64,000 nucleotides of DNA, taken from the NCBI RefSeq assembly GCF_014645655.1, contig NZ_BMMD01000002.1:264349-328348 (forward strand), given 5' to 3'. Source of the stretch: Agromyces bauzanensis. Lineage in GTDB: Bacteria; Actinomycetota; Actinomycetes; Actinomycetales; Microbacteriaceae. The notes beneath the pieces were generated by a model. It searched no databases. It saw nothing but the letters and a program-made list of their open reading frames with translations, and was not told the origin of the DNA. Positions within the stretch are counted from its first letter, which is position 1. Each line of letters starts with the position of its first letter. Positions 53,277 through 61,719 of this stretch are shown one piece after another. The translations under genes and the position numbers were made by a program.

Positions 53277-54506
53277 TCAGCGTGCGGGGTCGCGGTCGTC
53301 CGTCGCAGCGCAGAAGTCCCCGATGACGCGCCCGATCACGTCCGTGAGTGCCTCGAGCGACGCGATCGAGACCCACTCCTCGTCGGCGTGCGCGCCCCCG
53401 CCGATCGGCCCGACGAGCACGACCGGGATGCCCGCATCGGCGATGAGGCCGGCGTCGGTCCACCACGGGTCGCCGCGGCGGTCGGCGGGGGCGCCCGTGA
53501 CGCGCTCGACGCCGTCGAGCACCGAGCGGACGATCGCGGCCCCGGCCCCGGCCTCCATCGCGGGCCGCGACACGACGCGGACGATCCGCGACGGCTCCGA
53601 CGCGGCGAGCACCCGCTCGAGCTCGGCGCCCGGATCGGCATCGCCGGGGAGGGTTCGCCGCTCGACGACGAGCACGCAGCGATCGGCGACCGTCGCGGCA
53701 TCCGTCCCGCCGTCGATCGTCGCCACGCGCACGCTTCCGGTTCCGAGCAGCGGATGCCGCGGCCGCGCCGCGAGCTCGCGGCCGAAGGCCCGCAGGGCGA
53801 GGAGCCCGTCGAGCGCGCGCTCGATCGCATCGACGCCGAGGTCGGGCTGCGAGCCGTGCGCGGCGACGCCGTCATACTCGACGCGGTACCAGGCGAAACC
53901 GCGGTGCGCGAGCGTGACGCCGAGATCGGTCGGCTCGAGCACGACGGCGCCGTCCGGACGTCGATCCGCGCCCTCGGGGCGGGCGGCCTGCGCGCGGATC
54001 GCGGCGAGCAGCTCCTCCATGCCGAGCGACCCGAACTCCTCGTCCGCGGCGAACGCGAGCACGACGTCGCCCGGGAGCCCGTCGGGCGCGGTGGCGGCGG
54101 CGACCATCGCGGCCGCGAGGCCTCCGGCCATGTCGTACGCGCCGCGGCCGAGGATGCGGTCGGGTGCGGCGTCGGCAGCGCCATCCGCCCGCAGACCCGC
54201 GACGCTGCCATCGTCCCCGGCGCGCCCACCCGTACCCGCACCCGCACCCACGCCGCCCACGGTGTCGAGGTGCCCGGCGAGGAGGAGCGTGCGACCGCCG
54301 CCGCTGCCCCGACGCCGCGCGAGGACGCTCGGACGCTCGGGGTCGGCGCCGACCAGGCGGACCTCGAAGCCGCGCTCGTCGAGCCATGCCGCGACGACCT
54401 CGGCGAGTTCCCGCTCGCCGGCGCCGCCCGCGACCAGCGAGGGGTTGGTCGCGTCGATCTCGACGAACCGCCGGGTCAGCGCGGCGACGTCGGTGCTCGA
54501 GGACAT
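53277..54506 (-). CDS. M20 family metallopeptidase (ArgE/DapE type)
   Basis: This 409-residue zinc hydrolase starts with IDATNPSLVAGGAGERELAE. It has LLLAGHLDTVGG with the metal His and Asp, GAYDMAGGLAA with the bridging Asp, and FAADEEFGSLG with the catalytic Glu and metal Glu. The dimerisation domain follows from about residue 190 (ITL-type HRGFAWYRVEYDG). It would deacylate or cleave small N-acyl amino acids or dipeptides. It lies between the dacB and oxidoreductase remnants and has no counterpart in the intact locus. ATG at 54506 overlaps the end of the oxidoreductase fragment region. Confidence 0.88.
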   Translation of the reverse strand: MSSSTDVAALTRRFVEIDATNPSLVAGGAGERELAEVVAAWLDERGFEVRLVGADPERPSVLARRRGSGGGRTLLLAGHLDTVGGVGAGAGTGGRAGDDGSVAGLRADGAADAAPDRILGRGAYDMAGGLAAAMVAAATAPDGLPGDVVLAFAADEEFGSLGMEELLAAIRAQAARPEGADRRPDGAVVLEPTDLGVTLAHRGFAWYRVEYDGVAAHGSQPDLGVDAIERALDGLLALRAFGRELAARPRHPLLGTGSVRVATIDGGTDAATVADRCVLVVERRTLPGDADPGAELERVLAASEPSRIVRVVSRPAMEAGAGAAIVRSVLDGVERVTGAPADRRGDPWWTDAGLIADAGIPVVLVGPIGGGAHADEEWVSIASLEALTDVIGRVIGDFCAATDDRDPAR

Positions 54507-54523
54507 CCGCTCCGCGCTCCGAC

Positions 54524-54679
54524 GTTCGGGATGCCGCGCTCGTCGGCGAACGCGCGAGCGGACTCGATCGAACGCGAGCCCACGGCGCGAACGTCGAAGC
54601 CGTTCCGCAGGAGGTCATCGGTGAAGAGGCGGGCGATCCCGCCGATCGCGAGGATGCCCCATCGCAGTCGTGCCGTCAT
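54524..54679 (-). pseudogene. 5' fragment of a second Gfo/Idh/MocA oxidoreductase gene
   Basis: Fifty-two codons from the ATG at 54679 read RLRWGILAIGGIARLFTDDL and VRAVGSRSIESARAFADERG, aligning without gaps to the start of the protein at 45113-46096. The match stops at GIPN and the M20 gene follows. The TAGGCT box 7 nt upstream is kept. Confidence 0.85.
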
Positions 54680-54766
54680 GCGCGCCAGCCTAGCGGGGCC
54701 GGAGATGCGGAGGCCGTGGTCCTGATGACACCTGTTCTGGGAGATGCGGAAACCTCGACTTCTCGC

Positions 54767-54772
54767 TACGGT
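54767..54772 (+). promoter_or_regulatory. -10 box of a probable leaderless promoter
   Basis: TACGGT ends 6 nt before the ATG at 54779. Confidence 0.45.
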
Positions 54773-54778
54773 TCGGCC

Positions 54779-55597
54779 ATGTCGGCACATTCCATCCGCA
54801 GGAGCCGCATCGTCGGCTCATCCGTCGGGGCCGTCGTCGCCCTCGTCGCCGCACTGTTCGGCGCCGCTCCTGCCGCCCTCGCGGATCCGCCCGCCCCACC
54901 CGCGAAGTACGTCTCGCTCGGCGACTCGTACGCGGCAGGCCAGGGTGCCGGCATTCCGCTCGACGCCTGCTTCCGATCCACCGCCGCCTACCCCGTGCTG
55001 CTGGACGCCGAGCCGCGCACGAACCTGCTCCGCCAGGCGGCCTGCAGCGGGGCCACGATCGCGGATGTCTCGGCGACGCAGCTGTCGCGGGTGAATCGTG
55101 GCACGACCCTCGTGACCGTGACCGTCGGGGCGAACGACGTCGGTGCGGGCGCGGTCTACGCCGCGTGCGCCCAGGAGCCGTACTCCGTCGCGTGCTATCA
55201 AGCCGTCGGCGCAGCGACGGAGGTGCTGGAGTCCGGGGTCATCGCAACGGAGCTCACGGGGCTCGTGTCGGCGATCTCCGAGCGGGCACCGAACGCCGCC
55301 ATCGTCGTCACCGACTATCCGCTGCCCTTCGCGAACGGGCTCGATGAGCTGACCGAGTTCGTGAACGGTGCGACGCTGACGCTCGACCAGCAGATCGCGG
55401 CAGGCGTCGGGGCCGCCCACGACGCCGGTGCGGACGTCGAGCTGGCGCCCGTCGTACCGGCCTTCCTCGGCCACGGCGCCGGTGGGCCTGCGGCGTGGGT
55501 GGGATCTGACCCGGCCGACGCGCTCACCTTCCTGCACCCGACGGCCGACGGCCAGGCGGCGTACCGCGACGTGATCCTCGCCGCGCTGGCGAGCTAG
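54779..55597 (+). CDS. Secreted SGNH/GDSL hydrolase (first of a pair)
   Basis: This 272-residue protein has a signal peptide (SSVGAVVALVAALFGAAPAALA/DP). Block I is SLGDSYAAGQGAG with the nucleophile Ser, block III is VTVGANDVGAG with Asn, and block V is FLHPTADGQAAY with the Asp/His-type pair (HPTADGQ). Six cysteines could form three disulfides, as in Streptomyces secreted lipases/esterases of this family. The ATG is chosen by the TACGGT box and the signal peptide. Confidence 0.88.
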   Translation: MSAHSIRRSRIVGSSVGAVVALVAALFGAAPAALADPPAPPAKYVSLGDSYAAGQGAGIPLDACFRSTAAYPVLLDAEPRTNLLRQAACSGATIADVSATQLSRVNRGTTLVTVTVGANDVGAGAVYAACAQEPYSVACYQAVGAATEVLESGVIATELTGLVSAISERAPNAAIVVTDYPLPFANGLDELTEFVNGATLTLDQQIAAGVGAAHDAGADVELAPVVPAFLGHGAGGPAAWVGSDPADALTFLHPTADGQAAYRDVILAALAS

Positions 55598-55607
55598 GGG
55601 TCGGGCG

Positions 55608-56528
55608 ATGTCGAACCGCGCGCGCGCCGCCGCCGACCACCACCCGTACGATCGTCGGCGGCTTGCGGTGCTCGCCGCCGCCCTGCTCGCCGCGCTCGCG
55701 CTCGTGATGGGCGCCGCCGTCGTCGGCCCTGCGGATGCGGCCTCCGCTGCCGTCTCGGCCGGCAAGCCCGACAAGCCGGGCAAGCCCGGGGGCGGCGGGG
55801 GCGGCGGCACGACCGAGCTGACGTACGCCGCGCTCGGCGACTCGTTCGCAGCGGGCGTCGGCGCGGGCAGCTACCTCGAACGGACCTGCTACACGAGCTC
55901 GAAGAGCTATCCGAAGCTGCTGGACGCCGACTCGGACAAGCAGCTCGTCGCGTTCCCGGCCTGCTCGGGCAAGGACACGGCGGACGTGGTCTCGCGGCAG
56001 GTGGCCACGGTGCCGACGACGGCGAAGGTCGTCACGGTCACGGTCGGCGGCAACGACGTCGGCTTCGCCGGCGTGATGCAGAACTGCTTCGTGCTGCCGG
56101 ACGACACCGCGTGCGCGTCTGCCATCGCGACGGGCGCGGCCATCGCCGCGTCGGACGCGTTCGCGGCGAGCATCGCCTCGGTGGTGAACTCGCTCGAGGC
56201 GCGCGCGCCGGGGGCGAAGGTCATCGTCACGGGATATCCGCTGCTCTTCTGGGAGGACAGCTCGGGCGTCAACCCGAAGTACTCCTGGGCCGACGAGGTG
56301 AACGACGAGACGGTCATCCTGAACGACGTGATTCAATCGGTCGCGACCACGAACGGCGCCGTCTTCGTCGACGTCGAGGACGACTTCGCCGGCCACGGCA
56401 TCGGCAGCTCGAGCCCGTGGATCAACGACTGGAAGTGGGTCACGGCGACCACCCCGACTGCGTTCCACCCGAACGCCACCGGGCACGCGGCGTACGCCAC
56501 GGCGATCCGCGCGGTGCCGCTCTCATAG
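55608..56528 (+). CDS. Secreted SGNH/GDSL hydrolase (second of a pair)
   Basis: This 306-residue protein is a paralogue of the preceding gene, 10 bp away. It has a hydrophobic signal segment (RLAVLAAALLAALALVMGAA), a Gly/Pro/Lys linker (KPDKPGKPGGGGGGG), block I ALGDSFAAGVGAG, block III VTVGGNDVGFAGV and block V FHPNATGHAAYA. It should act on esters outside the cell. GTCGGGCG before the ATG is a poor ribosome site; coupling to the first gene is likely. Confidence 0.88.
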   Translation: MSNRARAAADHHPYDRRRLAVLAAALLAALALVMGAAVVGPADAASAAVSAGKPDKPGKPGGGGGGGTTELTYAALGDSFAAGVGAGSYLERTCYTSSKSYPKLLDADSDKQLVAFPACSGKDTADVVSRQVATVPTTAKVVTVTVGGNDVGFAGVMQNCFVLPDDTACASAIATGAAIAASDAFAASIASVVNSLEARAPGAKVIVTGYPLLFWEDSSGVNPKYSWADEVNDETVILNDVIQSVATTNGAVFVDVEDDFAGHGIGSSSPWINDWKWVTATTPTAFHPNATGHAAYATAIRAVPLS

Positions 56529-56593
56529 TCCGGAGGAGCGCCCCGAGCGGACCGAGGACCGGTGAGCGGTGGGTCGCGGCATGGCCGAGGCCG

Positions 56594-56625
56594 ACCTTCC
56601 GCCGCTGACCGTGATCCGTGAGGGC
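56594..56625. repeat. Right 32-bp direct repeat flanking the tmk-holB insert
   Basis: Identical to 52030-52061. It directly follows the tmk stop codon on the minus strand, and probably represents the ancestral tmk-holB intergenic sequence. Confidence 0.95.
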
Positions 56626-57246
56626 TCAGACGAGGCCGGCCACGCGGCCGCGAATCGCCGCCGCGATGTCATCGGCGGGAAGCGCCGCATCGACCACCAG
56701 GAACCGCCCGGGCTCGGCGGCCGCGAGCTCGAGGTAGGCCGTGCGCACGCGGTCGTGGAACTCGGATGCCTCGGCCTCGAGTCGGTCGTACCGCGTGCGC
56801 GCCCGGTCGAGGCGGGCGCGCGCGGCATCCGCGTCGAGGTCGAGGAGGATCGTGAGGTCGGGGAGCAGCCCCTCGGTCGCCCACTCCGAGACGAACCGCA
56901 CCTCCTCGGGATCGAGCACGCGGCCGGCACCCTGGTAGGCGACCGACGAGTCGATGTAGCGGTCCTGGATCACGATGTCGCCGCGTTCGAGGGCGGGCCG
57001 CACGACGGTGGCGACATGGTGCGCGCGGTCGGCCGCGTACAGCAGGGCCTCTGCGCGCGGCGCGATGTCGCCGCGATGGTGCAGCACGATCTCGCGCACC
57101 TCGACGCCCACGTCGGTGCCGCCGGGCTCACGCGTGCGCACCACCGTGCGGCCGCGGCCGGCGAGCCACTCCTCGAGAAGCTCCGCCTGCGTCGTCTTGC
57201 CCGACCCGTCGCCTCCCTCGAGCGTGATGAAGACGCCGCGCGTCAC
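56626..57246 (-). CDS. tmk: Thymidylate kinase
   Basis: This 206-residue enzyme phosphorylates dTMP to dTDP. The P-loop is EGGDGSGKTTQ at residues 9-19, the DR(Y/F) motif appears in VIQDRYIDSSVAYQG, and REPGGTDVG is the substrate-binding stretch. The ATG overlaps the topA stop by ATGA. The expected next gene holB is displaced by the 4.6-kb insert. Confidence 0.96.
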   Translation of the reverse strand: MTRGVFITLEGGDGSGKTTQAELLEEWLAGRGRTVVRTREPGGTDVGVEVREIVLHHRGDIAPRAEALLYAADRAHHVATVVRPALERGDIVIQDRYIDSSVAYQGAGRVLDPEEVRFVSEWATEGLLPDLTILLDLDADAARARLDRARTRYDRLEAEASEFHDRVRTAYLELAAAEPGRFLVVDAALPADDIAAAIRGRVAGLV

Positions 57247-60038
57247 GTGGTGCTCTTCTTGGCGGACGCCTTCTTCGCGGGCGCCTTCCTCGGCGCGGCG
57301 GAACGCGTCGTCGTGCGCGTGGCCCGCGGCGCGGCGGGACCCTTGTCGCGCTTCTGCTGGAGCAGCTCGGCGGCACGCTCGAACGTGATGTCCTCCACCG
57401 ACTCGGCGCGCGGGATCGTCGCGTTCGTCGTGCCGTCGGTGACGTACGGGCCGAACCGGCCGTCCTTCACCTTGATCGGCTTCCCACTCACGGGATCGGC
57501 GTCGAACTCCTTGAGCGCGCTCGACGCGCGGCGGGCGCCGTACTTCGGCTGCGCGAGCAGCTCGAGCGCGCCAGCGAGGTCGGTCTCGAAGATGGCGTCC
57601 TCGCTCGGCAGCGTGCGGGTCTCGGCGCCCTTCTTGAGGTACGGGCCGTAGCGACCGTTCTGCGCGGTGATCTCGTCGCCCGACTCGGGGTCGATGCCGA
57701 TGACACGCGGCAGGTCGAGCAGCTTCAGCGCCGTTTCGAGGTCGACCTCCTCGATCTGCATGCTCTTGAAGAGGGACGCGGTGCGCGGCTTCGCGGGCAC
57801 CGCCTTCTTGGCGCCGCGCTTGGGCTTCGCCGGCTCGACGACCTCGCCGGTCGCGGCGTCGACGGATGCCTCGGGCTCGGGCTCGACCTCGGTGACGTAC
57901 GGCCCGAACCGGCCGTCCTTCACGACGACCTCCTTGCCGTTCTCGGGGTTCACGCCGAGCACCCGGTCGCCCTGGACGGGCGCCTCGATGAGCTCGCGGG
58001 CCTTCGTCTCGGTGAGCTCGTCTGGCGCGAGGTCCTGCGGGAGGTTCACGCGCCGCGGCGGCGCGTCGGGTGCGGCGTCGGGATCGACCGTCTCGAGGTA
58101 GGGACCGTACTTGCCGATGCGCAGCGTGATGCCGGGCGCGATGGCGACCGAGTTGATCTCGCGCGCATCGATGTCGCCGAGGTTGTCGACGACCTGGCGG
58201 AGGCCGCGGTGCTTGTCGGAGCCGAAGTAGAAGCTCGACAGCCAGTCGACGCGGTCGGCCTCTCCGGCCGCGATGTGGTCGAGGTCGTCCTCCATCTCGG
58301 CGGTGAAGTCGTACTCCACGAGGTCGCCGAAGTGCTCCTCGAGCAGGCGCACGACCGAGAACGCCACCCAGCTGGGCACGAGCGCCTGGCCGCGCTGCGT
58401 GACGTAGCCGCGGTCGAGGATCGTCGAGATGATCGACGCGAACGTCGACGGGCGGCCGATGCCGAGCTCCTCCAGGCGCTTGACGAGGCTCGCCTCGGTG
58501 TAGCGCGGCGGCGGGCTCGTCTCGTGGCCCTTCGCCTCGAGGTCGGCGAGGCCGACCGTCTGGCCCTCCTTCAGCGGCGGCAGCTTGGCCTCGCCCGGCG
58601 CGTCGTCGGCGTTGCGCTCCTCGTCGCGCCCCTCCTCGTACGCGGCGAGGAAGCCGCGGAACGTGATGACGGTGCCGCTGGCCGTGAACTCGGCGATGGT
58701 GCCGGCCACGGCGACGGACGCCTCGGCGGGGGCCGGGGCATAGGTCGCCGTCGGCCCGACCTCGATCGTGACGGTTGCGGTCTGGCCCTTGGCGTCGGCC
58801 ATCTGCGAGGCGACCGTTCGCTTCCAGATGAGGTCGTACAGCTTGAACTCGATGCCCCGCAGCATGTTCTGCAGCTCCGAGGGCGTGCGGAACACGTCGC
58901 CCGACGGCCGGATCGCCTCGTGCGCCTCCTGCGCGTTCTTCGACCTGCTTGCGTAGACGCGGGGCTTGTCGGGGATCGAGTCCGCGCCGTAGAGCGCGGT
59001 CGCCTGCTTCCGGGCGGCGGTGATCGCCTGCTGCGACAGCGACGTCGAGTCGGTGCGCATATAGGTGATGTAGCCGTTCTCGTAGAGCGACTGCGCGACG
59101 CGCATGGTGTCACGCGCGGAGAGCCGGAGCTTGCGGGCGGACTCCTGCTGCAGCGTCGACGTGGTGAACGGCGCGGCGGGGCGGCGGGAGTACGGCTTCG
59201 ACTCGACCTTCGTCACCGTGCGGGCGACGCCGTCGGCACGCAGCGCCTCGACGAGCGACTCGGCGACCCGCTCGTCGAGCACGACCGCCTTCGACTTGAG
59301 CTTGCCCATATCGTCGAAGTCGCGACCCGTGGCGACCCGCTCGCCGCCGAGGCGGACGAGGCGCGCCTCGAACGACGGCGCGTCCGAGACATCCGTCGCC
59401 GCCGTGAAACGGCCGATGAGGTCCCAGTAGCCCGCCGGCACGAACGCCAGGCGCTCGCGCTCGCGGTCGACGACGAGCCGCGTCGCGGCCGATTGCACAC
59501 GGCCGGCGGAGAGGCCCGGGCCGACCTTGCGCCAGAGCACCGGCGACACCTCGTAGCCGTAGAGCCGGTCGAGGATGCGGCGCGTCTCCTGCGCGTCGAC
59601 GAGGGCCGTGTCGAGCTCGCGGGTGTTGTCCTTCGCCTTCTCGATCGCTTCCTTCGTGATCTCATGGAAGACCATGCGCCGCACGGGCACCTTGGGCTTC
59701 AGCTCCTGCAGGAGGTGCCACGCTATGGCCTCGCCCTCGCGGTCCTCGTCGGTGGCGAGCAGAAGTTCGTCGGCGCCCTTCAGTGCACGCTTGAGTTCGG
59801 CGACCGTCTTCTTCTTCGCGTCGGACACCACGTAGTAGGGCTCGAAGCCGTGCTCGACGTCGACGGAGAACTTGCCGAGCGATCCCTTCTTGAGCTCGGC
59901 GGGCAGGTTCTTCGGCTCGATGAGGTCACGGATGTGTCCGACCGACGAGAGCACCTCGTATCCGTCGCCGAGGTACTGGGCGATCGACTTCATCTTGGTC
60001 GGCGACTCAACGATGACCAACTTCTTCGCGCCTGCCAC
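57243..60038 (-). CDS. topA: DNA topoisomerase I
   Basis: This 931-residue type IA topoisomerase relaxes negative supercoils. The TOPRIM domain has KLVIVESPTKMKSIA and ATDEDREGEAIAWHL; the nucleophile is Y326 in GYITYMRTDST. Beyond residue 620 come repeated FGPYV-type segments (KYGPYLETV, RFGPYVTEV, RYGPYLKKG, RFGPYVTDG), the actinobacterial C-terminal repeats without Cys zinc fingers, and a Lys/Ala-rich tail. The GTG at 60038 follows GAGGAG; a longer frame upstream is not supported. Confidence 0.97.
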   Translation of the reverse strand: MAGAKKLVIVESPTKMKSIAQYLGDGYEVLSSVGHIRDLIEPKNLPAELKKGSLGKFSVDVEHGFEPYYVVSDAKKKTVAELKRALKGADELLLATDEDREGEAIAWHLLQELKPKVPVRRMVFHEITKEAIEKAKDNTRELDTALVDAQETRRILDRLYGYEVSPVLWRKVGPGLSAGRVQSAATRLVVDRERERLAFVPAGYWDLIGRFTAATDVSDAPSFEARLVRLGGERVATGRDFDDMGKLKSKAVVLDERVAESLVEALRADGVARTVTKVESKPYSRRPAAPFTTSTLQQESARKLRLSARDTMRVAQSLYENGYITYMRTDSTSLSQQAITAARKQATALYGADSIPDKPRVYASRSKNAQEAHEAIRPSGDVFRTPSELQNMLRGIEFKLYDLIWKRTVASQMADAKGQTATVTIEVGPTATYAPAPAEASVAVAGTIAEFTASGTVITFRGFLAAYEEGRDEERNADDAPGEAKLPPLKEGQTVGLADLEAKGHETSPPPRYTEASLVKRLEELGIGRPSTFASIISTILDRGYVTQRGQALVPSWVAFSVVRLLEEHFGDLVEYDFTAEMEDDLDHIAAGEADRVDWLSSFYFGSDKHRGLRQVVDNLGDIDAREINSVAIAPGITLRIGKYGPYLETVDPDAAPDAPPRRVNLPQDLAPDELTETKARELIEAPVQGDRVLGVNPENGKEVVVKDGRFGPYVTEVEPEPEASVDAATGEVVEPAKPKRGAKKAVPAKPRTASLFKSMQIEEVDLETALKLLDLPRVIGIDPESGDEITAQNGRYGPYLKKGAETRTLPSEDAIFETDLAGALELLAQPKYGARRASSALKEFDADPVSGKPIKVKDGRFGPYVTDGTTNATIPRAESVEDITFERAAELLQQKRDKGPAAPRATRTTTRSAAPRKAPAKKASAKKSTT

Positions 60039-60256
60039 CAGACTCCTCTTCACTCTGAATAGGGGAACGCACAGTCCGAGCTCGCCCCCCGAGCGGTGTG
60101 CCGTCGATCGGCGGAACGGTGCCGCCGACAGCCACACCATACACACACTCACCGTGAGTGCACCCACTCGACGCCGCGAAGCTGCCGCGATCGGGGCACG
60201 GGAAACGCCCTCGCGCCACCCCTTGCACATCGCCGGTCGCGGAGGAGAATGGCGAC

Positions 60257-60493
60257 ATGGACACCTCTTCCGCGAGCTCGTACACCGCCAAGCTGATCGA
60301 CGGTCCGCTCGAGGGGAAGACGGTCGCGACCGCCTTCCTCGAGTCGGGCGACCCTCGCCCGAGACTCGAGTTGAACGCCGAGCAGGGAAAGCGCTACATC
60401 TACACCCGGGCCGCCGGACTCGAGTTCGCCGGGGAGGACGACGATCGGCCCACCGCGGTCGAGTACCGGTTCATCGAGACCGTCTTCGACTGA
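60257..60493 (+). CDS. Small hypothetical protein
   Basis: This 78-residue protein is not recognised. It reads YTAKLIDGPLEGKTVATAFL and ends in RPTAVEYRFIETVFD, suggesting a small beta-rich fold. GGAGGAGA lies 8 bp before the ATG, a strong site that argues for real expression. It is divergent from topA and convergent with the thiolase gene. Confidence 0.75.
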   Translation: MDTSSASSYTAKLIDGPLEGKTVATAFLESGDPRPRLELNAEQGKRYIYTRAAGLEFAGEDDDRPTAVEYRFIETVFD

Positions 60494-60531
60494 GTCTCCC
60501 TTCGGCTGAGTCACCCGGGCGGTCGTCGGCG

Positions 60532-61719
60532 TCAGCCGTCCCAGCGCCGGATCAGCGCCGCCAGCGCCTGACCGCCTCCGATGCACATGGTCACGATCGC
60601 GTACTCCAGGTCGCGCCGGTGCAGGTCGAGCGCGGCGCGCACGGTGAGGATCGCGCCGGTCGCGCCCACGGGGTGCCCGAGCGCGATCGCCCCGCCGTAG
60701 GGGTTGGTGCGCTCGGGGTCGAGGCCCGCATCGCGGATCACGGCGACCGCCTGCGCCGCGAACGCCTCGTTCAGCTCGACCGTGCCGATGTCCGAGGGGG
60801 TCAGGCCGGTCTGCTCGAACAGCCGGGCCAGGGCGATGACGGGCGCGTAGCCCATGAGCTCGGGCTCGATTCCGGCGGTCGCCACGGCCTCGATCGTGGC
60901 GAGTCCGCCCAGGCCGCGCTCGCGCACCTCGGCCTCGCGCATGAGCACGACGGCGCCCGCTCCGTCATTGATGCCCGACGAGTTGCCGGCCGTCACCGAG
61001 CCCCCCTCCTGGAAGGCCGGGCGAAGGCCCGCGAGCACCTCGAGTGTCGTGCCGGGTCGCGGATGCTCGTCGGCGGTCACCTCGACGGGCCTTCTCCCGC
61101 CCGTGGTGAACCGCACGATCTCCTCGGCGAAGGCTGCGCGCGCGGCATCCGTCGCCGCCCGGCGCTGGCTCTCGACGGCGAACTCGTCCTGCTCTGCGCG
61201 CGACACGCCGTAGCGCGCCGCGACGTTCTCGGCCGTGACGCCCATGTGCGAGCCGGTGAACGGGTCGGTCAGCATGGCCACGGTGCCGTCCACGAGGGTG
61301 CGGTCGCCGAGCCGATCGTTGAACCGGGCGTCGAAGTCGTAGAACGGCATGCGGCTCATGTTCTCGTCGCCGCCCGCGAGCACGACGTCGACGCCGCCCC
61401 ACCGGAGTTCCTGCGCGCCCGACCAGATGGCCTGCAGGCCCGATCCGCACAGGCGGTTGACCGTGAAGGCCGGCACGCGCACGGGCATCCCTGCGGCGAG
61501 CGCGACCCGCCGCGCGTTGTAGGCGTCGCCGGCGACCTGGCCGATGCAGCCCATCACCACCTCGCCGACCTCGTCCGCGCCGACCCCGGCACGGACGAGG
61601 GCCTCCGTCGCCGCCGCGGCGCCGAGCTCATGCGCCGGGGTCCCGCGGAACGCCCCTCCGAACGTGCCGACGGGGGTGCGAGCCCCCGCCACGATCACGA
61701 CCTTGTCATTGTTCGGCAT
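60532..61719 (-). CDS. Acetyl-CoA C-acyltransferase (thiolase) in the prp operon
   Basis: This 395-residue thiolase has the acyl Cys in VNRLCGSGLQAIW, the His in GHPVGATGAI and the second Cys in TMCIGGGQALAALI. It differs from the thiolase at 29251, which uses CGSSQQA and CEGGGMANA. It overlaps prpC by 14 bp and has its own AGGAGGAG site inside the prpC end, so it is the last gene of the methylcitrate operon. It may feed acetyl-CoA or propionyl-CoA from odd-chain or branched acyl-CoA into the cycle. Confidence 0.93.
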   Translation of the reverse strand: MPNNDKVVIVAGARTPVGTFGGAFRGTPAHELGAAAATEALVRAGVGADEVGEVVMGCIGQVAGDAYNARRVALAAGMPVRVPAFTVNRLCGSGLQAIWSGAQELRWGGVDVVLAGGDENMSRMPFYDFDARFNDRLGDRTLVDGTVAMLTDPFTGSHMGVTAENVAARYGVSRAEQDEFAVESQRRAATDAARAAFAEEIVRFTTGGRRPVEVTADEHPRPGTTLEVLAGLRPAFQEGGSVTAGNSSGINDGAGAVVLMREAEVRERGLGGLATIEAVATAGIEPELMGYAPVIALARLFEQTGLTPSDIGTVELNEAFAAQAVAVIRDAGLDPERTNPYGGAIALGHPVGATGAILTVRAALDLHRRDLEYAIVTMCIGGGQALAALIRRWDG

